The translations under genes and the position numbers were made by a program. Of a stretch of 64,000 nucleotides of DNA, positions 55,501 to 64,000 are shown piece by piece. The stretch lies in the NCBI RefSeq assembly GCF_030848805.1, contig NC_092365.1, positions 4,464,001 through 4,528,000 of the forward strand, read 5' to 3'. The notes under the pieces were generated by a model that did not search any database, was not told the origin of the DNA, and saw nothing but the letters and a program-made list of their open reading frames with translations. Origin of the DNA: Temnothorax longispinosus. Its lineage: Eukaryota > Arthropoda > Insecta > Hymenoptera > Formicidae. The first letter of the stretch is position 1; each line of letters begins with the position of its first letter.

Positions 55501-57080
55501 CACCCAATTGTCTCTCCTTCGCCGAATGCAAGATGCACCCGACCGGAAAACTGGCGACAGCTGAGACAACGGAAATAAGATAGCGACCACGCTGCGCCGG
55601 GGTACCTTGTCCCGTCGTTAGGTCAACGTACCATAGTGCGAAACGTTAGTGTGTGCTCCTCCTCGCATAAGTTATATACGTAATTACGTACGTAACTTAT
55701 TGTTTGCGCAATGCGTCTATTTATTGCAAAATACACACGGGGAGGCGCATTGGAAGTTTCTGAGCTTCCTCAGTCGCCACAAGCGAGCGCAATTTGTGCT
55801 GCAGCTTATTGGCCGGCAGTTAATACCGAAGTTGCGTATATAACTACACGACGCTCGTTGCGCGCGAAAAGAGATGCCTCTTTTGCTTCTAAAATAATTA
55901 CTTTGTGAAATGTATTCTCTTTGTTGTCCTCTCCCTTTCTCTCTTTCATCTCTGTTAAATTATAAAATCATACTTACATTTTATATTTAGGTATTATTTT
56001 TCAAAGATAACCGAAATTGCATTTGTCATGGACATTAATTGAACGCTAAACATTTATCTAGAAAAGACCTGTACGTTTTCTACACTTCTCGAAGTCTGAC
56101 GTAAATCTGATATAAATTATATAATAAATGAATACATCACTAATGCTCGCACATTAAATTTCAAAAATACACTCTATTTTTTCCCTTCTTGTTAACCTTA
56201 TTCTGTGAAAGAGATTAATTATATAAAAGTAAAAGCGATCCTCGCATGTATTAAAAATTAAAGAAATCTATATTGCATGTCTGTATATTTATATTTGCAA
56301 CACTTTGGAGAGATATAAGTAAAAAATGAATTTTAACTATCCTGTTCTATTTACATTAAATATGATGTAAATTTTGTATTCTCTTTCTGGGTTAAATTAT
56401 ATCTTGCTCTTGTTTTTCTTCAAACGTTTGTTGAAGTATCATTCGCGAGTACACGGATGTGTATATGATATGTAAATATATGTGAATGTCCGCAGTGCAG
56501 TGAACTCGAATCCGTGGGTTTGCTAAGCCGTAATGACTGTGCGGATCAGTCATCCCTGCAGGCGCGGTACGTGCGTAAAGCGCAGAATTTAAATGGTGAA
56601 GACATCTTGTGGAACATCCGTCACATTTTGAGTATACACCAGCCAATTCATGTGAATCCTTTTCAGATAAATATATTTAGCGCTTCGATATTATCCGCGA
56701 TAGATACAAATTTGGTCACCGTTGGAAACGTGGCCACGACGTTCAGAAAACGAAAAGGAACGCGATGAATCGTCAGTCGATGGTACAGAACTCGAGCAAC
56801 GTGTTCACGCGATCAATACAAGCTTCAGAGGAAAGTACCACCATCTCTTCCTGGTTCGTGGAAGCTCGTCATAGGACTGACGTCTGCGGCATTTGCGCTA
56901 TGCTCCGAATTTGTTTGATCGATAACGAGATTAAATACCTTCAGTAGTCCATATCGGCAATCACGGGATGCCGGAAACCCAATCGCGGCTTGATTAAATA
57001 TAACAAAAAAAAATTATATCAATACAGCAAACTCGTCAAACTATTACGCAGGTGTGCAAAATACTGTGGAATTGTTCAAA

Positions 57081-57157
57081 ATGTCTCGTCCATCAAGACC
57101 GAAGCAGCCCAGACATCGTTATTTAATGCAAAAGCTACGTATTATCGAAGGAACGAA
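57081..57157 (+). CDS. Exon 1 of the DUF4771-like gene
   Basis: This exon has 25 full codons plus two bases and ends at the donor GTATGT. It encodes a basic leader beginning MSRPSRPKQPRHR. The ATG has a near-ideal insect context (TTCAAAATG). A CAG acceptor-like site just upstream (57049-57051) means an additional untranslated 5' exon is possible. Confidence 0.75.
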
Positions 57158-60100
57158 GTATGTTGAATAATTCAAGAACTAAACTAATATAACAATATTA
57201 TATACGTTTACGATAAACATATTTTTCAAACGTCAGATAAATGTTTATTGATAATTATGTCTTACTAATTCATTTAGCATATTAATTCATTCATTCATTC
57301 GTTAGACAGTACTTCACTTCAGAAAAAAATTTATAAAGTAAATCTATAGGTATTAAACATATTTCCCACCAAATTATTGCCATTATAAATTAGTTACATA
57401 ATTTCTTGTCATGTACAATATATAACCTTGCTTCAGATCACCTTGGGAACGTCCTTTTCCTAAATCGAAGGAGTACTGGAAAAAGTTTTGCGATGAAGAA
57501 GAAAAAAGGTTGATTAGAGTAAGAGAGCCTTTTCCAAAATCATCCTACCTTCCCATCATTCCTATTTTACGCGATTTTAAAACGAGTCTTCGCGATATCG
57601 TAGATTCTCCCGCTCCTCAAGGCCTCGACAAGAACGTACTTCTCGTAGATCCGAAATCCTCCGAAGCACCAGATATTTCCACAAGAGGGAACAACGAAAA
57701 TGTTCCCTCTAACGCGCGAGAGCCAATAGTTAAAATCTCACCTCCCACACCGTTGAAGAGACCGCCGAAGAGTGACGCGGTCGCGAGCGCGGAGGAACAA
57801 CACGCGCTTTTCGCCATTCAGAATAAATCTACGATCAAAAACGCGAATTCGTATAAAGAGTCCCTTGATGTTCCGTCTAAAAATTCTATCACGCCGCATG
57901 ACGGATCGGGAGATGGAAGAGTGTACTCAAAGAGGACGTGTCCCTTTCACAGACACGAGCCCGCGGTGAGAATTTTCGACGACGATATCGAGAGGTATTT
58001 GACGGAAGACCCGAGAGCGGGCGCGTCGCCGGGAGAAAAGTTGCACAAATTGCCGCATGTGAAGGATACGTCTAAATATGATAAAGATAAGAGCGGAATA
58101 ACTTCTGTCAAGAGCAAGAAGATCAAAAGGGTTACCGTTCCACCACGAAGGGAGTTGAAGTATTATCCGGATAATGCTATTGATTTAACCGCGAGTGGAA
58201 TTGCAGAGGTCGAATCTAAAGATAGGAAAAATGATACACTAGACAAACAACGCAATTTCATATCTGACGTTCATATATCGAAACTTGAATTTTCTCTCGG
58301 CAAAAAATCGACGAAAGAAAAAAAGATCGCAAAGGGATTAAAAATCGTGTCGTCATTTCCAGAATCGTTTCAGCCCCAGAATAAAGTTAAAGCGATATCT
58401 GACGAAGTAATAAATAAGTCGTCGAATTCACAGACTCCTGAAATTCGGGAAAAACTCATCGATGAATCAGAATGACAAGATACGCTACCCAATCTTCAAA
58501 TGCAATCGAAGCGGACGGTCGATGATAAAACGCGGGAATTCTTGAATTATTCGCAACGATGCGCGTACAAGGCTCTAAAGCGCCTGACGCTTAACAAAAA
58601 TCTGAATTTTAAGCCCGAAGTGTGGGAGGAAACGTCGGAGAGATCGCGCGCTTCCACCGATAGATCGATAGTGGGTACAGACAGGTTGGACGTCGCCGAG
58701 AGCGAGAGTCCTGAATCCAGGACCCGCAGCCCAGAATATCCTTCCCTCCGCGAAATGCAAAGAAGATTGAGAGAAACGTGGGCCACAAATATCGGAGAGC
58801 CGGGCGTTAAATATAAGCCGTTAAGGTCGGACTCCGGCAAATCCTCCATGGCTCCCGCGAAATCGTTGGCGAGGTCCGCCTTCAGCACGAAGTTCGCTAA
58901 GTACGAGACCCGGGAAAGCCGTTCGGCGAGTCTCCTGGACGCCATTCCGAGGGTCTCGTGCTTTCGACGCAGGAACCGCGACAGGTGCTTATCCTGCATG
59001 CATAAATCCCTGCGGAAGACGAGCGAAACCGAGGCTGTCCCAACGGAAATTGAAGCGAAGGACGACAGCGAGTCCAGCTCCGGCGGACTTTCGGAAATTC
59101 GCGAGGAATTGCAAAAGATATTATATTCCCGGAGAAAGGGGATTCTGAAGTATCCGGAAACGGTTGAGGACGCGTCAAGCAAATCGATGTCCCCGTCGCC
59201 TCGGATGGAACAAGAGGACACCGAGATTTCGATAAAGATCGATCCAAATCAATCTTCTAAGGATAAAACACCATTGAGATCCACCGAAAGCCTGCTATCC
59301 AAAGATCGAAAGAGCTTGAAAGCCGCTTCCAGCTCGATTTCGATGTCGTCGGACGTCGAACGATCGAAAATTTCGTCCTCGGAAGCGCACACCTCCGACG
59401 ACGAAGCGTCATCCCCGCTTGCGTTGGACAACGATCCGTCTCAGTACAAAAACATGGCGCCCTGTCACCTGCCCACGGTCTTGCTACCCAGCATGGAACC
59501 CCTGCGGGCCCTGAGACACAGGAAACCGACTACGATGGAGGCGCGAATCGCTCTCATGGAGAGCGTGACTTTGACGAAGGAAAAGTCCGACGATGAATAT
59601 TACGATGACGTGAAACCCGCGGAAACCACCAAGAGAGAGGAAAGACCGTCGGCGAAGATGACCGACGTTCCCGCGAAACCTGAAAAGGCCGACGGGGAGA
59701 AGGATGCGACTTCGCGGACCCCGAGAGCCCTCTTGAAAGTTAAGTCGCAGCAACAGCTGATATCGCCAATCGTAGAATCTGCACGAAAGGGCGAGCTGAA
59801 GAGAGGATACAGTTGCGCGAGCATCGAGGATTTATCGAAGGATTCTGCGAGACGTACGTTCGAGACTGCTCGAGGCGAGGCGGAAGGCGGGCGTGGAAAG
59901 GTAATCCCCTTGGAGGAGATAGATTCCGCGAAAGGGTCGACTTCCTCCGACTCGGCGAAAGCGGAGAGGCGCGCGGAATTACCGCTGTTGACAGTTGCCG
60001 AAATCACGCGATTTTTAGAGAAGGCGAATCGCGGAGACACGTCGGCCACGACCACGTTGGAGAGCCTGGCGAACGAGTTCTCCTCGCGGCTGATAAAGCA

Positions 60101-62430
60101 ACATGACGCCGACACGACGACGACGAAAAAACGCGCTAGACTAGCCGCGAGATTAACGAAATTGCTGGTGGATTCGGAACGTTATTTGAACCCCGATAAA
60201 TTCCCGTCTGACCTTGTTTTCTCCGCGAAACAGCCTCCCGCTTGCAATTCCCGTCTGTTGAGACGTATCCTGCCGCTCGACTCCTACAATCTCGTCGCCC
60301 CATTATTGGGCATGCCGGCCTGGTACCCGAAAAGAGCCGTACGAAAAGAGACCGCGGTGCATTACGAAACGGAAGAGGAAGAGGAGGAAGAACAAGAAGA
60401 AGAAGAAGAAGAAACGGAAGGCGAAATTCCTTTCGATTTGATTGTACGTACATTCTACAATTACCAGACATTCGATAATATAATTTTATAATAAATTTAG
60501 ATTCTTTTTAAGGAGAATTTCCACCATAACTTTAAAATTTTTAGCCTTATATATTTTTATGATTATAATTTTAATTAAATTTCCTTACTAAAAATTACAT
60601 TTTCGCTACGTCACATATTTTTCATGTAAAAGTAAATTATATAAGTCGAGAATGGAAATAAGTCTCTCATTTAATACTCTGAATTCTATCGTTGCTCGGA
60701 GACAGTCCGCTTTGTCCGTTCGAGAGTTATTAGTTGAGCTTTTATACGCCCGCAGGTGCATCCCCCGACGACCAAAGACATTTCGACGAGCGGAGATGAG
60801 CGTAAAGTAGGTCAAGTCAGATCGAATCCTTACGCTCTCTTTTTGAGGAAACCGCGGCGCAAGGTACGACAACGCGAAATAATATTATCGACCTCGCGCG
60901 AAATCCTCCCGTTAGCTCCAGCGCAACGGGAATATCCTCGTTTCTTTAATAAACCGAAGCCCGCCGATCGTCACAGGTTGTCACTTGGCGTCCTTTAACG
61001 GCGGCCGATCTCAAAGGCTACGATCCCGAGGCCACTCTTGAGATGAGAGCTAGAAATATTACGGACAGGATATGCCGTGACTTCTGCGAGTGGCTGCGCA
61101 GTTTAGGCGGCACCGACAGCGTCATCGACGAGGACGTCCTCGGAGATATGTTCGAAATTGACTTTACGGCCGACGCCAGCAGGACGATGGAGGTACACAG
61201 AATGCATGGAAACAAAATGCACGGGACGCGTATAGCGCGTATCGCGCGCTCCCGCAAATGCGTTCTCGCGAAATGCGCGCACGCGATAGTTTCTGCAACG
61301 GCGTAACATCATAATGCGATGCATGATGTAACAACGGTAACACGCACTTTGAGCGGTGAACCGCGCACAACGTGGGATTTGAATTATAACTTCAACGCGA
61401 TGCTAGAAGCCTGACCTGATTGCGCGTTCGTGTCTCGCGAATTAAAACCAATCGAATCGTAAAGTTGTGAAGAAAGTAATGTTTTCTCTCCAAGAAAAAA
61501 TATCGGCTCTATTTGCAACTGAATTAACGATAGAAAATAATTATTATAATATCGTTTCTGCAATTTGTACGTTTACGACCAGAAACTCCTAGCAAGAAGG
61601 AAACTTTTTTTATGTTGCGCTGAAAAAGGAGATAAGAAAATAAAATATTCGAAATAATAAATAAAACTCGACCGTTTATGATGTACAATTAAGGAGAGAA
61701 ATGCCATTTACGGTCCAAGATTTTTTGTCTTAAAACGCAGCTTCAAATTGGAACGGTAAATCTACATACTTAAATTGATAATCGATTTAAATTTTGATGC
61801 TAATGAGCGTCCTTATTAAATCACTGTTAAGAATTTAAATATTAAAATATTTGATTGTATTTTTAAAATAGATGTCGATAAGGGAAATGCCGATGGTGCC
61901 TAACGGAGTAGCCGCAGCGAGACAATGTCATGATGCAGGCGAGCTCGCCATGACCAGGAAGCATCTGATCAGAGATGCCAAAGCCGAGAGCAGGCCGGCC
62001 AAAACAATGGCGTTTGGCACCGCGATACCCCGGGAGCTTCGATTCGTGCCGCCCGGAAATCGGGTGAGAGAGAGATGGCTCCGATGCGAGAACGTAATGA
62101 CGGATCTCGAGACGATGGACGTGGTCTGGGGAGGCATAACGGATCTCGAGAGCGTCAGGGCGTTCGCAAAATGGTTCGGCGAACGTTCGAAGGTAAGTTC
62201 GCTCTGAATAATTTTTTCAGCAAAATAATGCTGAACAATTGTTTTCCTTTATCCCGTCATTACGCTTTCAGATTTCGCTGCCGGATGCGTTAAGAATTGC
62301 AATGACCACCGATCCCGCGAAACACGCCGTCGTCGACCGCGAGGCGTATGGGCCGGAAATGAACGTCGAGCAGATTGGCGGTTTCAAAGTCCGCGGTCCT
62401 CAAAGTGCCGCCTCGTCGTTCGACGAATAA
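57081..62430 (+). CDS. Large uncharacterised insect protein with DUF4771-like C-terminus, six exons, one in-frame TGA
   Basis: Seen: coding exons 57081-57157, 57437-60443, 60756-60863, 60977-61192, 61872-62192 and 62272-62430 join in phase 2,0,0,0,0 through GT-AG introns, giving about 1,295 codons and a TAA stop. The start sits in a TTCAAAATG context. An in-frame TGA lies upstream at 56991-56993 with no ATG between. Residues 1-60 are basic and Trp/Lys-rich. Residues 60-1000 are Ser/Glu/Lys/Arg-rich and look disordered, with a small Cys cluster near 534-546. Residues 1001-1022 are Glu-rich. Residues 1065-1260 look folded, with motifs DFCEWLRSLGG, DMFEIDF, AFGTAIPRELRFVPP and DLETMDVVW. No signal peptide or membrane segment is visible. 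The C-terminus resembles the insect DUF4771 family by memory only; its function is unknown. Codon 372 (58473-58475) is TGA, so the model needs readthrough, a sequence correction, or splitting into two genes. Confidence 0.8.
57437..60443 (+). CDS. Exon 2 of the DUF4771-like gene, contains in-frame TGA
   Basis: The acceptor is CTTGCTTCAG and the donor is GTACGT after an Ile codon. The exon completes a Lys codon split with exon 1 and continues SPWERPFPKSKEYWKKF. It is 3,007 nt long and open apart from TGA at 58473-58475. The composition is charged and Ser-rich on both sides of that stop, and the frame is identical. An ATG at 58500, eight codons past the stop, could serve as a start for a separate downstream product. 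The exon ends in a Glu-rich run encoded by GAA/GAG repeats at about 60365-60420. Confidence 0.8.
60490..60495 (+). promoter_or_regulatory. AATAAA overlapping the stop of an unspliced exon 2 form
   Basis: If intron 3 is retained, the frame runs 15 further codons to a TAA ending at 60491, and AATAAA begins at 60490. This is a plausible polyadenylation signal for a shorter isoform lacking the C-terminal domain. Only the motif and its position are seen; its use is inferred. Confidence 0.3.
60756..60863 (+). CDS. Exon 3 of the DUF4771-like gene
   Basis: The exon has 36 codons, enters in phase 0 after a CGCCCGCAG acceptor, and leaves at AAG|GTACGA in phase 0. It encodes a basic segment containing the motif NPYALFLRKPRRK. 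Intron 3 (60444-60755, 312 nt) separates it from exon 2. Intron 4 is only 113 nt (60864-60976). Reading through the donor also gives an open frame to 60998, so an intron-retained form cannot be excluded. Confidence 0.7.
60977..61192 (+). CDS. Exon 4 of the DUF4771-like gene, start of the folded C-terminal domain
   Basis: The exon has 72 codons, starts after CGTCACAG, and ends at GAG|GTACAC in phase 0. It encodes VVTWRPLTAADLKGYDPEAT followed by motifs NITDRICRDFCEWLRSLGG and VLGDMFEIDF. The balanced mix of hydrophobic, aromatic and Cys residues contrasts with the disordered exon 2. These motifs are the main basis for suggesting a DUF4771-like family. Confidence 0.75.
61872..62192 (+). CDS. 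Exon 5 of the DUF4771-like gene
   Basis: The exon has 107 codons, begins at an in-frame ATG directly after TTTTAAAATAG, and ends at AAG|GTAAGT, a consensus donor. Motifs include EMPMVPNGVAAARQC, AFGTAIPRELRFVPP, WLRCENVMTDLETMDVVW and ITDLESVRAFAKWF. Because exon 4 ends in phase 0, the ATG reads as an internal Met. The preceding intron is 679 nt and AT-rich. Confidence 0.75.
62272..62430 (+). CDS. Exon 6 (terminal coding exon) of the DUF4771-like gene
   Basis: A 79-nt intron with the acceptor TACGCTTTCAG precedes 52 codons and a TAA stop. It encodes ISLPDALRIAMTTDP and ends GPQSAASSFDE. The phase agrees with exon 5. Candidate polyadenylation signals downstream are ATTAAA at 62781 and AATAAA at 63054; neither is proven. 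Confidence 0.75.
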   Translation: MSLPDALRIAMTTDPAKHAVVDREAYGPEMNVEQIGGFKVRGPQSAASSFDE

Positions 62431-63985
62431 TCAACAGAAACGGGAGAGACGGATGCGTGGAAAGATTTTGTCGATAGGGCCCTCAAAGTTCCGCCATCGC
62501 GCCTGCATGCTCTGGCGCCAAATACATTCGTGTAACCGATACGACCGCACGATGACACGGCGCAGAACGCCCATTTCCTGTATGCGGCGAACGGTTAACC
62601 TCCGCGTAGCCGCCGTGGACGCTTCAATCGCGAACAATTCCCGGGAAATTTCGACAAACGTTCAATTACGAGGACCTAATTTTCTGCTAATGATCGCCGC
62701 GTTTCGCCGGTCTCGACGCAACGTAGAAATCAAGTTTCTCGCTCGGGTCTCCTATACCTCGAATCAAAATGTATGGATGTATTAAAAGGCGCGAACGGTT
62801 ACCGGGCCATTATTCCTGATTTGGCGTGTAGATTGGATTAACAGTCCGATTTCTGTCTCCCCCTCTCGCACGCGCTACGTGTGTACACGTACACGCGCAC
62901 ATACACGCGGCAAATTAATTCATTGGCAACGCGGCGCACCGACTAATACTGTATTTCGCATCAATTATCGATCACTCAAGTCTCATTGCATTGAACTCCA
63001 TTAAATACGTGCACGTAATAACTGTAATGTTAATAATGCCATTTCCATTCACTAATAAATCTCTTATCGATATGCAAGAGACAATCCGCAAAACGCATGT
63101 TTCTCTTCAAGTTGGAAACAAAGTGTTGTACCGCGCGTTTGTAAAAGGCGTTTGACATTTTAGATACTTCTCGATTTCGATTAACGAGCCGAACGCCGTA
63201 TTGCAAACATAGGTAATAATGTAAAGTGATCTTGTAAAAAAGAAAAAAGAAATAAAGTGACAATGGGGAATAAAAAGGATGGATACCTGAAGCTGAGCTA
63301 TAGAGCCGACGATCTCGCATCGACGAGTTGTCTAGCGAAATAACGCAAACGAGCCGATGAAATATTGGAAACGTATCACGGACGCCGGATGTCCTGACAG
63401 TGCTTCTGCTTACGACAGAAAACGCGCCTTAGACCCGCGCAAACGGCGGCAGCGAGAAGTAAAAAAAAGAAAGAGAGAGAGAGAAAGTAAAGCTCTTCTC
63501 GTTTGCGATACATCTTTCTTGTTGCGACGTATCTCCCCGCCATGATATCCTTCTCGTTTTTCCGCGGAATATCGCGGATTCAAATTATATCGCGTCAACG
63601 AGCAAAGAGTCATTACGAGGTAACGAGTCGTCAGGGTGTGACATCGTGGCTAAAATCATAGCTGGGGATTTTTCGCCTCGAGGATATGGATCGGAAAACG
63701 AGAGAAAAAGGAGGGAGAGGAGGAAAAGAAAGAGAGAGAAAGAGATTCAAGAGAACCAACGCGCCGGTCGGAACGGGTTCGCCACGCGCTTCGAATCCAG
63801 TTCTTCTCTGTTTGCCTTTAATATTTGTTTAACCTTTTTTTCCCTTGCACGTACGCCGCATCCCGGCGCGATGCTGCCGTACGAAACGTGAAACATTATT
63901 CGCGCGTTTCGCTAAATATTTGCACGCACGGTGGCCTTTAGATGACATGCCAAAAATACACGATTGACCTGTTTCTTTTCTTTTC
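62431..63985. other. Probable 3' UTR and intergenic DNA
   Basis: Sequence after the stop at 62430 stays CpG-rich to about 62760, so the 3' UTR may continue. Candidate polyadenylation hexamers are at 62781 and 63054. GA-rich tracts lie at 63465-63490 and 63700-63750. No further gene was recognised. Confidence 0.5.
63054..63059 (+). promoter_or_regulatory. Candidate polyadenylation signal AATAAA
   Basis: This AATAAA hexamer lies 624 bases past the stop of the gene ending at 62430. It would give a moderately long 3' UTR. An ATTAAA at 62781 is a closer alternative. Such hexamers occur by chance in AT-rich DNA. Confidence 0.25.
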
Positions 63986-64000
63986 AGACGCTCCTCAGAC
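63986..64000 (+). other. Candidate splice acceptor and exon start at right edge
   Basis: A pyrimidine-rich run CTGTTTCTTTTCTTTTCAG ends at 63987, a near-consensus acceptor. If used, an exon would begin at 63988 and leave the window after 13 bases. The gene cannot be identified. Confidence 0.3.

Larger units (their letters stand above)
44729..56990. other. Non-coding stretch up to the coding gene
   Basis: Mixed AT-rich and CpG-rich DNA. Frames at 45133-45360 (75 codons, Ser/Glu-rich), 51305-51697 and 56392-56947 are open, but none matches a known family or is framed by convincing splice sites. CpG-rich intervals include 51300-51920 and 54780-55100. The last 600 bp upstream of the gene (56400-57000) may contain its promoter or a 5' exon. 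Confidence 0.5.

Noticed and set aside
56392..56947. Frames upstream of the main gene, considered as a chemoreceptor remnant or 5' exons
   Set aside because: Stops interrupt each frame and no diagnostic motif was found; they are not joined in phase to exon 1.
58407..58479. Intron that would splice out the in-frame TGA
   Set aside because: The length of 73 nt shifts the frame, and there is no pyrimidine tract before the acceptor.
62375..62785. 136-codon frame overlapping the last exon
   Set aside because: Out-of-frame shadow of exon 6 continuing into CpG-rich 3' sequence; Arg-rich with no domain.

Overview
The window looks like insect nuclear DNA, most likely hymenopteran and perhaps from an ant. 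The evidence is GT-AG introns, a CAAAATG start context, very high CpG content alternating with AT-rich tracts, long (GA)n/(CT)n arrays, a decayed mariner transposase and several short terminal-inverted-repeat elements. The species call is inference. No prokaryotic operon, CRISPR array, rRNA or tRNA gene was found.

Layout. Positions 1 to about 57,000 contain no protein-coding gene that I can support. This stretch is either intergenic or lies inside very large introns of genes that begin outside the window. It carries an old tandem duplication (542-970), a pair of palindromic repeats (9-46 and 296-333), a TA-flanked MITE (3781-3986), a hairpin element (10632-10744), a pair of diverged repeats (15364-15568), a 319-bp element with an ATT target duplication (28349-28667), a strong foldback element (34479-34653), a 135-bp element with an AAA target duplication (43431-43565), and a mariner copy with an internal inversion (44440-44728). 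Microsatellites and G-, C- or CG-rich blocks lie between these.

The one well-supported gene is on the plus strand at 57081-62430. I assembled six coding exons whose splice phases all agree. It encodes about 1,295 codons: a short basic N-terminus, a long Ser/Glu/Lys/Arg-rich disordered middle, an acidic Glu run, and a compact C-terminal domain with ordered sequence. That domain resembles an uncharacterised insect family (DUF4771-like, from memory and not searched). One in-frame TGA (58473-58475, followed by C) interrupts exon 2, while the same frame stays open for 371 codons before it and 656 exon-2 codons after it. It may be a readthrough stop, a recent nonsense change, a sequence error or a boundary between two genes. 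This is the most interesting item here.

Downstream, 62431-64000 holds a possible 3' UTR and, at the extreme right edge, a strong splice-acceptor-like sequence that may open an exon continuing outside the window.
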